The notes beneath the pieces were generated by a model. The model did not search any database and was not told the DNA's origin. It saw only the letters and a list, made by a program, of their open reading frames with translations. From NCBI RefSeq assembly GCF_022581195.2, contig NC_061473.1:7316001-7380000 (forward strand): a DNA stretch of 64,000 bases. Direction: 5' to 3'. Numbering within the stretch: the stretch's first letter is position 1; every line of letters starts with the position of its first letter. This document shows, in pieces, positions 43,665-53,907 of the stretch. The position numbers were made by a program, and so were the translations under genes. Origin of the DNA: Helicoverpa zea. Taxonomy: Eukaryota > Arthropoda > Insecta > Lepidoptera > Noctuidae.

Positions 43665-44171
43665 TTACAAATTAGTAAGTTTAGGTTTTTTTAGGATTTG
43701 CTCAATTGCCATGTCTTCGGCGACTTCTGAATTTTCCGCAAATACGTCATCATAGACATGTCTCAAATGTTCAGGCACAAATTCGAACAGTTTGGCAATA
43801 TCAGCAACCTTTGCCGGTTTTAGTTTCAAAGGAACATTGTAGCAATCCTGTGGCTCATCCCTTATCAACCTCGACATTCCAGTGCGATACAAAGAAACAG
43901 GCTTCATGTAATGAGAAGTCATACTGTTAGTCATCGCAGGCCGACCATTTTTCCTGAAAAGAACTTTTCGACAAGTAGATATACCAGGTACAGAAACTTT
44001 AATTCGTTCTTCAAACACTTTCTTATAATCTTTGACTTTGATTGTTCTCCCTTCTTCTGGATTGTCACATAAATTTTTCTCGAAGAAAACTATGTCAAAT
44101 TTATTAATATTTCTACTATTTTTTATTAGATTGATGTAATAACCAGGTGTAAATATCTTATCAGATTTCAA
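43665..44171 (-). CDS. Unidentified 168-aa frame, possibly transposon-derived
   Basis: The frame has GYYINLIKNSRNINKFDIVF, then KPVSLYRTGMSRLIRDEPQD, LKLKPAKVADIAKLFEFVPE and HLRHVYDDVF, and ends in a short basic tail. The PVSLY...K..DI..L..FVP pattern recalls the C-terminal region of the RNase-H-like transposon-derived family represented at 33715-34406. This is weak, memory-based similarity. There is no clear ATG upstream of the frame beyond its first Met-like codon and no joined exon. Whether it is a gene is uncertain. Confidence 0.35.
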   Translation of the reverse strand: MKSDKIFTPGYYINLIKNSRNINKFDIVFFEKNLCDNPEEGRTIKVKDYKKVFEERIKVSVPGISTCRKVLFRKNGRPAMTNSMTSHYMKPVSLYRTGMSRLIRDEPQDCYNVPLKLKPAKVADIAKLFEFVPEHLRHVYDDVFAENSEVAEDMAIEQILKKPKLTNL

Positions 44172-44174
44172 TCT

Positions 44175-45320
44175 TTTTCTTTCAATCAGGCAAAATCGCG
44201 ATCAATGGGCATCATAGAATGACCTGACTATAAAAGGTGTGAGCAGGTCTACTTTTAGACAGTGGGCTAGGAGAAGCAATTCTCTTGTCGAGTCCAGCAG
44301 TATCAATGACCTTATTCCACCTTGATTTTATATGTACACGCAGAGAAATATCTGGCTATCTATACGAGAAAAAATGCTACTGTAACTAGAACTTCTGTTA
44401 GCAACCGTGACAGCAAGACTCGTTGTTGACTTTACAAAAACCGTTTTGTTATTATTTTTACCTATCGTTTTATTAAGGACAACTAGACGTTAAGTTTAAC
44501 TGACCAACCAACATAGTACTCAATACAGTGCAAATAACGCGCCTGTTACAATACCAATGTAATTAGAACCATACGTCACTAATTTACATTACTAAATCGA
44601 TCGTAAGGACTACTATGCGATCTTGTATACATAAACACTTTTTTTTTTTGGGTTTACTAAATATTTTGCTGTATCTACTAATCAATTTATGTAACATAAC
44701 GACCTGAACTGTAATGATAACTATTCGTATTGCAATGCTAGCTTTATGTTTATTGTAACAAGTACAATACATATTGTAATGCTAGCATCCTAGGTATTGT
44801 TATAGCTATTATCTCGTATGTAGTACCTACTGGTTTAGATGAAACCTGCAATCTAGTGCACTTATAGTACCTACTAACGGGTCCTCACAGGCTTTTAGTA
44901 GACGAAAATCCAATTTTATTTGTCTATAAGTAAATAAAACTGTATTTTCTCCACTGAAAGCCTAAAAGGGATCCGTTGTTGGTGCTGTCAGTCCACTGGA
45001 TTGCAGGCGCTCCATCAAAACGCAGTTCATATATAGAGCCAGCAGTATGTGTGACGTAGTAAAACAATGCCTTTTTCAATACATTATCTAAAGACTCCGA
45101 CTATCTTGTATCATAAGTGTCATCAAGTGTTAGATATTGAGATTATCGGCATTTTTTACGACGTCCCACGCGCTACGGCTCTATATGTTTAGGATCCCTG
45201 GAATCAAAAATAAAAAATATTACGTACAGAGAAAAATGACATTTATTTTAATATAATCATCACAATCATTGGTCCGTAGAAATTACACTTACACATTACG
45301 GCCCCTCACATCTGCATTGG
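44175..45320. other. No gene recognised
   Basis: The stretch has no supported exon or repeat boundary. Confidence 0.4.
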
Positions 45321-45412
45321 TAGCATGATCGCGCGATAAAACATCCGTCCCTATCGCACTTACTAATAGTGCGATAGGGAGATGTTTTATCACTTTTCGC
45401 GCGATCATGCTA
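45321..45412. repeat. 92-bp interrupted palindrome (MITE-like)
   Basis: TAGCATGATCGCGCGATAAA (45321-) is inverted at the right end (CGCGCGATCATGCTA, ending 45412), with an inner pair CCCTATCGCACT / AGTGCGATAGGG. The arms carry a 6-bp interruption on the right. It resembles a very short MITE or hairpin repeat. Confidence 0.8.
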
Positions 45413-45502
45413 CCCGTTCAGGCGTCTTTTCAGCGTCGACGTCCCTTATACTTATCATTTCTACATTCAACTTGTAAAGTATGGGGCCCTATTAGAGCCT
45501 GT

Positions 45503-46375
45503 TCACACTAGCCTCATTCCCACAGCCATTGGTCTCAGCACGTGTGTAATGAAGCCGTCCTTTACTTCAGCTTTGGATGGCCGCCACACTTGTTTCTTGG
45601 TTCTGTGTGTTGGGTTTTCCAAGAGCAGCGGCAACAGCATGAACGCTAGTATTGACTCAACTTCCTCATAATGTTCATCATCTAAAAAAATAAGACGTTA
45701 CTTCAATATTACGTTATTTAAATATAACTTTACTAGCGACCCGCCCCGGCTTTGCACGGGTACTATACCTACATATAAACCATCCTCTTGAATCACTCTA
45801 TCTATTAAAAAAAACCGCATCAAAATCGGTTGCAAAGTTTTAAAGATTTAAGCATACAAAGGGACATATGAACAGAAAAAGCGTTTTTGTTTTATACTAT
45901 GTAGTGATGATGTAGTGATAACCGTAATTTGAATTAAGTCGAACATTTTATTACCTATTAGAAACTATATAACAAATTGTAAGTAATTTACGTTTTTATA
46001 TCTAAGACACTAATCATAAAACCTAGGTTTACTTACTTTTGTTTAGAAGCTGTAGTTGTTCCAGTATTTCTTTTACTTCAGTAACTTGGGTTTTAGATAG
46101 AGCCACCTTGAATATATTATTTTTTATTGTTGGGAATATTTCAAATAATTTATTCCCTGACAATGGGTATAAAAATTGAAAATCTTCAATAAGAAGCTCA
46201 TGCCCGCGTGGCGTTTTTAACACTGGATATTTATTAATGTATGCTCCGATGGTCATTTCTGAAGTCTCTATTTCCTTCAATCTATTTTTGGAAGTTTTTT
46301 GCCACTTCTCTATCACTAAATGCCAGGGTTCTGTACAGTTTTGGAGCCACTGGATATCTTCATCTGCACCACCAT
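45503..46375 (-). pseudogene. Two-exon fragment of an unnamed insect protein
   Basis: Exon A (46375-46037) encodes GGADEDIQWLQNCTEPWHLV, MTIGAYINKYPVLKTPRGHE and LSGNKLFEIFPTIKNN. It has an acceptor (CTTTCCAG) before it and a donor (AAAA|GTAAGT) after it. Exon B (45681-45503) follows an acceptor (TTTTTTTAG) and continues the frame in phase 1 (N-DEHYEEVESILAFMLLPLLL, then RPSKAEVKDGFITHVL) to a TGA. I recall this combination from uncharacterised insect proteins but cannot give a function. Upstream exons are absent: an R1-type LINE and then BEL/Pao sequence lie there instead. It could be the 3' end of a broken gene or of a transposon gene. Confidence 0.5.
45729..45905. repeat. Dispersed insect repeat, Helitron-like
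   Basis: ACTAGCGACCCGCCCCGGCT at the left and TTTTATACTATGTAGTGATG at the right are recurring ends of an insect interspersed repeat that I regard as Helitron-like. It lies between exons A and B of the preceding entry, inside the intron. Confidence 0.45.
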
Positions 46376-46429
46376 CTGGAAAGATACATGGACTCATAAA
46401 AAAATCATGAAATAAAGACTTCAAAATAA

Positions 46430-46655
46430 TTTAATTTAGTAAAATAAGTTGCAAGTTATTAATGTAATTAACTAGTGTCATGCCAAATCATGGGATTAGG
46501 TTGTCAAGCGGACCCCAGGTTCAATTGAACCGTGTCAGAAAGGTGGGCCAAACGTTAGGAGGATGATGAAACTGCAAGTTATTAAAGTTGCTAGAAAGAG
46601 GCCAAGGAAAGGCAGTCAGACAAACAACACAGTTGTCCTTTTTTCCTTTTGAGGT
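46430..46655. other. No gene recognised
   Basis: Short spacer between the exon-like fragment and the R1-type LINE. No feature can be supported. Confidence 0.4.
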
Positions 46656-46659
46656 TTGA

Positions 46660-47447
46660 ATACAATAGGGCACGCCACCATCGTGGCGGTAAGTCCCCTC
46701 TTTGAGGAGTGGCTCGGGAGGAGTCACGGCGCCCTCACGTACCGCATGACGCAGGTCCTCACCGGACACGGTTGTTTCGGGAGGTACCTGCACCGCATCG
46801 GTCGTGAGGAGGCGCCCGGGTGTCACCATTGTGCGGACAGCCCCGAGGACACGGTGGACCACACAGTCCAGGTGTGCCCCGCATGGGAGGGGTACCGCCG
46901 GGTCCTCGTCGAGGCTTTGGGCGGCGGCGACCTCTCGCGTCCGGCCCTGGTTCAGGCCATGGTCCGGGGCGAGAGGGAATGGGATGCCGTCGCCTCCTTC
47001 TGCGAAGCGGTCATGCTCGAGAAGGAGGAGGCGGAACGCCAGAGAGTTCGCACCTCTCATCCCGGCCGCCGCGCTGGACCAGGTAGACACCATGGGCGCC
47101 GGGTGTCGCGAGATGACTCCCGGCCACCGTAGGCGTGGGTCTGTGGGCGGTGAGTTCGGGTGGCTCATCGTCCCTCTGTCTTTCTAGACGACAGACCCGT
47201 GTCGACGGCGCGCGTTGTTCCACGCGCTCCTCAAAGAGATGTCAGCAACCCCAGCGGGGCCCAGCAGGGCCAAGGCCTGCCGGGGCTGCGGGTTGTTCGA
47301 AAGAGATACCGCGGCCCTGGTACATAAAAGGCCTATGACGGAACACGACGATTTTAGTCAGTAAAAGTCTGACACTCCCTCACCGCTGCTAACCCACAGC
47401 GGGAGGGGTCATTTGATGATTTTACGTCGCTAAAAAAAAAAAAAAAA
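46660..47447 (+). mobile_element. R1-clade LINE, 5'-truncated 3' end
   Basis: The coding part to 47132 reads HGALTYRMTQVLTGHGCFGR, CHHCADSPEDTVDHTVQVCP and then WDAVASFCEAVMLEKEEAER, collinear with the R1-type copy at 4877-5271 and likewise ending DSRPP or LRPP. The Cys-Cys-His-Cys motif identifies the R1-clade C-terminus. The 3' UTR of about 300 bp shares words with the first copy and ends in 16 A's (47432-47447). The base composition is much more GC-rich than the surroundings. Confidence 0.82.
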
Positions 47448-47626
47448 GATTGAAAACATTTAATAACCTATTTGGGAGATGCTCTAATCCAACAGTGGGA
47501 TCACATTTGGCTATTAAAAAAAATAAAAACCCAGGTAGATAACTTAAAACTTGCCTTCTTCGACGACTTCTGGCTCGTTGCTGTTATTGTTGATGTTGCT
47601 GCCATTTTTCTTTTTAATAACCTTAG
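47448..47626. other. Left flank of the BEL/Pao array
   Basis: No gene is seen. The five bases before the first LTR are CTTAG (47622-47626), the half of a target duplication visible in the window if the insertion made one. The other side is outside. Confidence 0.4.
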
Positions 47627-48218
47627 TGATGGTGCAGTGTTGTTACACCACCATACCCGTATGGTGGGCTGTATCGAAGGACCGTAGCGGGTGCGGGAAA
47701 ATAGCTTGGTCGGTGATTAGGCGAACCGAGACACAGTATGAGTGAAGCTAAAGGGGTTTGGTGAAAGGAAAAAGGACTTACTTGCGCTGGATGGTGGACG
47801 AGCACGTTGTCGCAGGCCTGCGATGCTGTTTCCTCTACGCGTAGGTTAAATACACTGTCACTCACGATTAGTTCTTGTGTGCCGGCTACACTAACACTGA
47901 TTTTAAGCGGTTTGAGATGAAGCGGTGCGGTTATTTAATTTATTTTTACATAAAATGCGGAGCGGTGTCGCGGTGATTCGAAAAGTTTTCGGAATACAAC
48001 GGCGGGAGCGTTGCGGCGCTAGTCGCGCCGAGAGTTGGTGCGCGCGGCGCATCTTCCTTCTCTTTCTGGTGTATTGTAGCGGGATAGGAGGGAAAGGGAA
48101 GGATAGCCAACTCATACTTTGCGGTTGCGGAAGTATAAAATGTTCGAAAAGATGCGTTCAGAAATTGCATTAGAAAAATATAGTTAATGAAATTAAAAAT
48201 GTAAAACTTGCGCGAGCA
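47627..48218 (-). repeat. BEL/Pao LTR 1 (592 bp; 3' LTR of unit 1)
   Basis: In plus orientation it runs from TGATGGTGCAGTG to GCGCGAGCA, so both strands have TG...CA ends. On the minus strand it begins TGCTCGCG right after the polypurine run GGGGAGAA (complement of 48219-48226). A hairpin (CCACCATAC...GTATGGTGG) lies near its 3' end. One base shorter than the other LTRs. Confidence 0.85.
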
Positions 48219-48329
48219 TTCTCCCCGGCTTTGAGGATATGTAATATTCTCAAAAGGAAATTAAAGAAATTGAAAGTAATTATACTGAGTAAAGTAAAGC
48301 TAATATTAAGTTTGGATTACGCGGTAATA

Positions 48330-51300
48330 TTATTGAGATGGTAAAGGACATAGTTTGACAACAGGTCTCTTAAAAGAGCCACTGCATGTCTTCACCATGG
48401 CTACGCGGGTTGTCCCATCCTTGCCGGGAAAAACTTCGGTTATTACACCCATTGGCCAACGTAAAGGAGGAAGATCATCTTGATGTATGAGAACCACTGT
48501 ACCAATTTTAATATTGTCTACAGCATTCAACCATTTTTGTCTAACTTGAAGATTATGTAAATATTCTATACGCCAGCGTTTCCAGTAGCTACAAATCATT
48601 TGGTCAAGTAATTTCTTGCGGCAAGTTAGAGACTTCGTTGTGTCGGGAACATCCACGACAGGCAAGGAAGTTAATGGAGAAGCCATTATAAAATGCGCGG
48701 GGGTAAGCGGTTCTGGATACGGATCCTCATTCAGGACACAAAGCGGTCTCGAGTTTAGAACTGCCTCAATCTCGGTGAGAACAGTCGAAAGCTCCTCATA
48801 GGTAAGAAGTTGGGAACCAATAACGCGGTATAAATGAGTTTTTATAGATTTTATATTAGATTCCCACAACCCTCCAAAGTGGGGAGCGCGGGGTGGAATC
48901 ATTTTCCAGTCTATGCGGTAGCGGTCAGCAAATAATTCTTGCAATTGAGCCTTGGCTCCTACGAAATTTGTTCCGTTGTCTGAATATAGACAAGAAACTG
49001 GTCCTCTGCGGGAAATAAATCTTTTAAAAGCGGAGATAAATGTATCAGATGATAAGTCTGTGACTAATTCAATATGAACTGCCTTGGTAACAAAACAAAT
49101 GAATAGGCATATGTAAGCCTTTTGACTTTTTTGACCGCGGCGTCTACATAAAGTTATTTTGATGGGACCAGCATAGTCCACACCCGTATGAACAAAAGCT
49201 TTAGTCTCTTGTACACGACAAGCGGGTAAATCAGCCATTTTTGGGCTGGAGTGAGAAGCAGAAAGTTTAAAACAGAAGTTACAAGCATGTAATCTCTTTC
49301 TTATAACACCTCTAGAAGAGAGGATCCAATATTTTTGTCGCAAAAGAGAAGTCAAAACATTTGCGCCAGTGTGGCAATGAACGCGGTGATAATAATCTAT
49401 TAGAATATGTGTAAATTTATCGCCTTTTGGCAAGAGTGCGGGATGCTGAGCCTCATAGGGAAGATCAGCATTGGAAAGCCTGCCTCCGATTCTAATTATA
49501 CCCTGCTCGTCTATAAAAAGGTCGAGTTTTTTAAATTGTGTGGAAAGTTTTTTATTGTTAATTTCATCGTAGATATGTTTAAAGTGATGTCGTTGAACGC
49601 AACGAATCAAATAAGTCTCAGCGGCAGCTAACTCGCGTACCGTAATAACCTTTTGTAATTTGTCATAAGGAATAAGGCGCAAAAATCTCAGAATGTATAC
49701 TATTATGTGTAATATTTTATTTAGCGAGGAAATTTTTTGAGAAAGGTTATATATTAAATTGATTTCAGAAGCGGTAGTAACTAACGTTAAAGTTTTACTA
49801 TTAAATTCAGGTAATTGTTCGTTGCATGAAGACACAAAAGGAGTGATAGGCCACTCAGCGGTTGGGAGCATAAGCCACTCAGGGCCATGCCACCATAAAT
49901 CGTGATTTAAAATCTGTTCAGGTAGAAGACCTCGAGACAGACAATCACTAGGATTTTCTTTACCGTTAATGTGATAAAAATATTTAGGATCAAGATTTTC
50001 TTGACATTTAGCGACGCGGTTACTGACAAAAGTGTTCCATTTGTGCGGTGAGGAATGAATCCATGAAAGCGTAATAGTAGAATCAGAAAAGGCAAATATA
50101 TTATTAATACCGGTACGGGAGCGGTAAGTGTCATAAACTAGTTTAATTAATTTTGACAAAAGAAGAGCGGCACATAGCTCTAGACGAGCCAGAGATACGA
50201 CCTTAACAGGTGCGACTTTGGATTTAGCACACACCAAAGATACGTGTGTGTTACCATTTGTATCAGTGACATGTAAGTATATGACGCAGCCATATGCCTT
50301 CATACTGGCGTCAGCAAAACCTACTATATTAATCACGCAACCCATAGAAACGGCTACGTGACGCGGTATCTTTAGCGTAGAAAGTAAAGGCAATTGCTCA
50401 CTAAATTGCTGGAAGAGATGCACGATAGAATCGGGCGGAGTCTCATCCCAATCCGTATTTAATTTCCATAATTCTTTAATAAGTAGCTTCGCGAATAAAA
50501 CTACAGGAGCAACAAAACCTAGAACATCCCACAGACGAGCAACCGTGGAAAGTATGGAACGTTTAGTGCAACGTTTATCTAAGTCAGATGTGGTAAAAGT
50601 GAAACAATCTTCAGAAGGAATCCATTTGAGTCCGAGAATTTTTATATTGTCCCCATCAGAGAAGTTAATGGAAGAGCGGTTAGAATGTGGAACGGCATCA
50701 AGTAGTTCCGGAGAGTTACTTGCCCACTTCACAAGGTCAAAGCCCCCGGCCTTAAATAAGTCGATGAGTTCAGCGGAAAGAACCTTGGCTTCCTCCAGTG
50801 AAGGAATAGAATAAGCCAGGTCATCCATGTAAAGATCATGCGAAGCAACGATGGACGCGCGAGGGAAACGATGTTTTTCATCCTCTGATAGCTGGCGCAC
50901 AGTGCGCATGGCTAGAAAGGGACTGGACTTCAGACCAAATGCGACGCGATTAAATTGAAACTCGCGAATAGGTTCTGCGGTATTAAAGCGAAATAATATT
51001 TTTTGGTATTTTCTATGCTCATCAATAACAGCCACTTGAAGATACATTTGTTTTAAATCAGATGTAACTGCTATAGGAAACAATCGGAAATCTAAAAGTA
51101 ATAAAAATATATCAGCCTGTAAATTCGGCCCTGTATGCAACAGATCATTCAATGACACGCCATTGTGAGACTTAGCACTTGCGTCAAGGACAATGCGGAC
51201 TTTTGTGGTTTGTTTATCATCTCTAATAACAGGGTGATGCGGTATATAATAACCTACTGATTTATCAGAGGAACTAGACGTAATTTCTGTTAAATAATTT

Positions 51301-52763
51301 TGATCGAGATATTCTTTAATTATTTTGTTATAACTATCGCGCAAAGCAGGGTCGCGAAGTTTAGTATTTTCTAAATGAATAAAGCGTCGATAAGCGACAG
51401 CATAAGAATTTCCAAGTGAATCTGGATTTTTACAAAAAGGTAACGCGGTACAATACCTACCACTAGCGTCGCGTGACACAGAAGAAGCGTACAACTGCTC
51501 ACACTCAAGTTCGGCAGGGCTCATGAAAGATTTTGAAGGTACTTCTTCGATATTCCAAAATTTATGTAAAGATTCTTCTAAAGTAAGAAAACAATGAGTA
51601 TTATCGATGTTTAATGCGGTAGAAAAATATGAGGCAGTATTTAATTCACTGGATGCGGGACTATAATTTTTGTTAGATAAACTAGCGGGTACCTCACCCA
51701 TAAGAATGTAACCAAACACGGTTTCAATAGCGGACGGCGCGGTAGGTGAGATAATTTTGTTATTTAATAATAAATACGGAAACAGCTTTGCCCCTAGTAG
51801 CAATTCCACCTCACCAGGTATATGCCATAGTGGGTCAGCGAGCGGTAAATCGAACAAATGTTGCACTGTAGAAGTGTCAACAAAGTGAGATGGTAAGTTA
51901 TCTGTTATGCAATCGACAACAAGCGCGGTAATTTTGAAAGAAACTGTTTTATCTTTCGCGGAAACAGTTATATCAACGTAACCTAAGATAGGACGCGATG
52001 AGGTTCCAACGCCCTTTATAAATGAATTTGAAAGCGGGTTAATATCTAATTGCAGTTTTTTACAACAAGCGGACGTAATTATATTATTTTGAGAAGCATT
52101 ATCTATTAAACATCTGACAGAAATGTATTTATTATGTTTAGTGTCCACGTATACTTGCGCAGTCGAAAGAAGTATTGTAGAACGCGGTGTTTTACCTACG
52201 CTAGCGCATGCACATAACGCCACCTGTTGCGAGGTCGCGGAACTAGCGACAGCGGCGGCCGACTCAACCGTGGGCGCGCGAGAAGGCTGCGTTTGCGAGT
52301 TATTATTATCAAGATGTAAAAGTGAATGATGCTTCTTATTACACTGTTTACAAGTATGTATAGATTTACACTGTGAAGCAGTGTGCGTAGCACTAAGACA
52401 GTTTACACATCCCCGTTTGGTTTTAATAAAATCCAAACGCGAATTGGGTGAAAGCGATTGAAAAGATGGACAAATATAAAGTTTAAAATGATCATGTTTA
52501 CTGCAATACAAACAAGACTGGTTATTATTGTCACAAGTAACGAAAGTATGTACCGTGCTAGTATCACGTGACTGAGTACGCGGCGCGGGAGAAATACTTT
52601 TATTAGGGTGATTACTCACTAGAGCGTATCGAGATGATGTTGTGCGATCTAATATTTTAACTTGCGATTTTATAAATTCAACGAAATCCGTGTAAGTAGG
52701 AATCTCCTCATCTCTCATATGCATTTCAAATAATTGTACTGTAGCAGGATCAAATTTTTTCAA
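48330..52763 (-). CDS. pol: BEL/Pao Pol polyprotein, unit 1
   Basis: The 1477-codon frame is uninterrupted. The start shown is a TTG; the frame is open further up and overlaps the gag end, so translation probably arises by frameshift. Cys/His knuckles lie at about 84-147 (CLYCSKHDHF, CVNCLSATHTASQC, CKQCNKKHH). The protease-like region (about 215-320) has CLIDNASQNNIIT. Reverse transcriptase (about 520-720) has LDASAKSHNG and the catalytic LYMDDLAYS (645-648). RNase H (about 810-945) has FADAS, RLELCAAL, FSDST and ENPSD. Integrase has Asp1196 (GVDYAGP), Asp1262 (YSDNGTNF) and Glu1301 (GGLWESN). A DUF5641-like end has RWPMGVITEVFPGKDG. These functions copy RNA into DNA and insert it. Confidence 0.93.
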   Translation of the reverse strand: MKKFDPATVQLFEMHMRDEEIPTYTDFVEFIKSQVKILDRTTSSRYALVSNHPNKSISPAPRTQSRDTSTVHTFVTCDNNNQSCLYCSKHDHFKLYICPSFQSLSPNSRLDFIKTKRGCVNCLSATHTASQCKSIHTCKQCNKKHHSLLHLDNNNSQTQPSRAPTVESAAAVASSATSQQVALCACASVGKTPRSTILLSTAQVYVDTKHNKYISVRCLIDNASQNNIITSACCKKLQLDINPLSNSFIKGVGTSSRPILGYVDITVSAKDKTVSFKITALVVDCITDNLPSHFVDTSTVQHLFDLPLADPLWHIPGEVELLLGAKLFPYLLLNNKIISPTAPSAIETVFGYILMGEVPASLSNKNYSPASSELNTASYFSTALNIDNTHCFLTLEESLHKFWNIEEVPSKSFMSPAELECEQLYASSVSRDASGRYCTALPFCKNPDSLGNSYAVAYRRFIHLENTKLRDPALRDSYNKIIKEYLDQNYLTEITSSSSDKSVGYYIPHHPVIRDDKQTTKVRIVLDASAKSHNGVSLNDLLHTGPNLQADIFLLLLDFRLFPIAVTSDLKQMYLQVAVIDEHRKYQKILFRFNTAEPIREFQFNRVAFGLKSSPFLAMRTVRQLSEDEKHRFPRASIVASHDLYMDDLAYSIPSLEEAKVLSAELIDLFKAGGFDLVKWASNSPELLDAVPHSNRSSINFSDGDNIKILGLKWIPSEDCFTFTTSDLDKRCTKRSILSTVARLWDVLGFVAPVVLFAKLLIKELWKLNTDWDETPPDSIVHLFQQFSEQLPLLSTLKIPRHVAVSMGCVINIVGFADASMKAYGCVIYLHVTDTNGNTHVSLVCAKSKVAPVKVVSLARLELCAALLLSKLIKLVYDTYRSRTGINNIFAFSDSTITLSWIHSSPHKWNTFVSNRVAKCQENLDPKYFYHINGKENPSDCLSRGLLPEQILNHDLWWHGPEWLMLPTAEWPITPFVSSCNEQLPEFNSKTLTLVTTASEINLIYNLSQKISSLNKILHIIVYILRFLRLIPYDKLQKVITVRELAAAETYLIRCVQRHHFKHIYDEINNKKLSTQFKKLDLFIDEQGIIRIGGRLSNADLPYEAQHPALLPKGDKFTHILIDYYHRVHCHTGANVLTSLLRQKYWILSSRGVIRKRLHACNFCFKLSASHSSPKMADLPACRVQETKAFVHTGVDYAGPIKITLCRRRGQKSQKAYICLFICFVTKAVHIELVTDLSSDTFISAFKRFISRRGPVSCLYSDNGTNFVGAKAQLQELFADRYRIDWKMIPPRAPHFGGLWESNIKSIKTHLYRVIGSQLLTYEELSTVLTEIEAVLNSRPLCVLNEDPYPEPLTPAHFIMASPLTSLPVVDVPDTTKSLTCRKKLLDQMICSYWKRWRIEYLHNLQVRQKWLNAVDNIKIGTVVLIHQDDLPPLRWPMGVITEVFPGKDGTTRVAMVKTCSGSFKRPVVKLCPLPSQ

Positions 52764-52771
52764 AGCTAAAT

Positions 52772-53539
52772 TTAATAAATAAAATCTTTTAGGTCTTTGA
52801 TCTGTAATTGTTCTAAAGCTGAAACTGACGCGTGAAAACTTTCTATTAAATTATTCAATGAAATAGAATTGTTAATGGCGGGTTTAATATTGAAAATATT
52901 AGAAAGATAATGCGAACCAAGTGCCCGTTTATCTTGGTATTTTTTTACTAAACTGTCCCAAATAGCTGAGTAATTTTCTCCGCACGGAATAATTCCGGCG
53001 GTAATTTGTAAAGCGTTGCCTTTGAGACTACCTACTAAATATTGAACTCGTTGGGAATCTGTAAGATTAGAGTTATTGTGGATATTTGATTTAAATGATT
53101 CATAGAAAACCGGCCAGTTATTTATTTTACCATCAAAGGAAGGAATGTGAATCGGTGGTAGTTTGACTACACCTTTATTTTGCGCGGCGCTCTCGTGCGA
53201 CGTTGAGCTTGTCGACGATTTTGAACGATAAGTAATGATAAGAGAACGAACTCGTTCTACCCGAGTGTAAACACCGTCGAATGAGATGAGGCTACTATAT
53301 TCGACTGTATGATCAGGATTTAATTGTAAAAGGTATGCGTTTAGTTTATCAAGGTTGGAACTAAATTCCTGGCGGATTACAGAAAGAATCTCCGTGTCTG
53401 CCATGAATGTCTCCGCAGAACGAAGCTCCATATTAGTTATATTTATTTTCTTAGAAGATTCATACAATGAAGTTAAGCGTTCGTAAATAGCATTGTTTTT
53501 AGCTTGCAGTATTTTAACTTTTATTTTGATATCCTCCAT
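52772..53539 (-). CDS. gag: BEL/Pao Gag, unit 1
   Basis: This 255-residue frame starts with ATG (MEDIKIKVKILQAKNN). Its N-terminal 100 residues are helical and polar. After VVKLPPIHIPSFDGKINNWP it carries the DUF1759-type Gag region of BEL/Pao elements (FYESFKSNIHNN, VQYLVGSLKGNA, IWDSLVKKYQDKR). Gag forms the particle core. The frame stops at TAA (52772-52774), but the sequence continues in the -1 frame as LLNLALKKFDPATVQLFEMH, the usual continuation of BEL Gag. Most BEL/Pao elements have one gag-pol frame, so the break is unusual and is the same in unit 2. Confidence 0.88.
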   Translation of the reverse strand: MEDIKIKVKILQAKNNAIYERLTSLYESSKKINITNMELRSAETFMADTEILSVIRQEFSSNLDKLNAYLLQLNPDHTVEYSSLISFDGVYTRVERVRSLIITYRSKSSTSSTSHESAAQNKGVVKLPPIHIPSFDGKINNWPVFYESFKSNIHNNSNLTDSQRVQYLVGSLKGNALQITAGIIPCGENYSAIWDSLVKKYQDKRALGSHYLSNIFNIKPAINNSISLNNLIESFHASVSALEQLQIKDLKDFIY

Positions 53540-53882
53540 GTTGGTAGGTAGGAAGGAATAGTAAGAAAAGATGGCGTGTAAAATAGGTATTTAGCTGTTG
53601 ACTAAACAAAAGAATGCGGTTGAAATATAAGTTTGTACTTATGTTAACTGAAGGAATTTACTAATATTAGTGGTATTTACCTATGCTATTACAATGCAGT
53701 AGGTATTAAGTTGATACAGTAGTTCTCAGTCAAACAAGTAGGTAAGTACCTAGCGGGAATGTTCGAGAATGCACGCGTACAATATGACGATTTTACGAAA
53801 TTAGGTATTTAGACCTAAAGCCCAGGTAAAAGACCTATAGAATGCGGGAAAATAATGAGAAAAGATCACTGATTCTTGGGAT
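53540..53882 (-). other. 5' leader of BEL/Pao unit 1
   Basis: Non-coding region between the primer-binding site and the gag ATG. It may contain the packaging signal. No separate gene. Confidence 0.6.
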
Positions 53883-53900
53883 CCGGGTCGATTTGGACCA
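53883..53900 (-). promoter_or_regulatory. Putative tRNA primer-binding site, unit 1
   Basis: Seven bases after the end of the LTR (read on the minus strand) comes TGGTCCAAATCGACCCGG. It begins with the TGG expected for pairing with a tRNA 3' CCA. The tRNA species is not assigned. The same site is at 60165-60182. Confidence 0.7.
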
Positions 53901-53907
53901 GAAAAAA

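Noticed and set aside
46521..47338. Several long GC-rich frames on both strands around the second R1-type LINE
   Set aside because: They overlap the real R1-type frame and have low-complexity Arg/Pro composition caused by high GC.
47903..48170. Short frames on both strands within the LTRs (repeated at 54184 and 60466)
   Set aside because: They lie inside LTRs and recur only because the LTR recurs. No accessory gene of BEL/Pao elements is known to me there.
48616..52393. Plus-strand and alternate-frame ORFs inside pol
   Set aside because: Shadows of the 1477-codon pol frame, as shown by exact recurrence at the array period.
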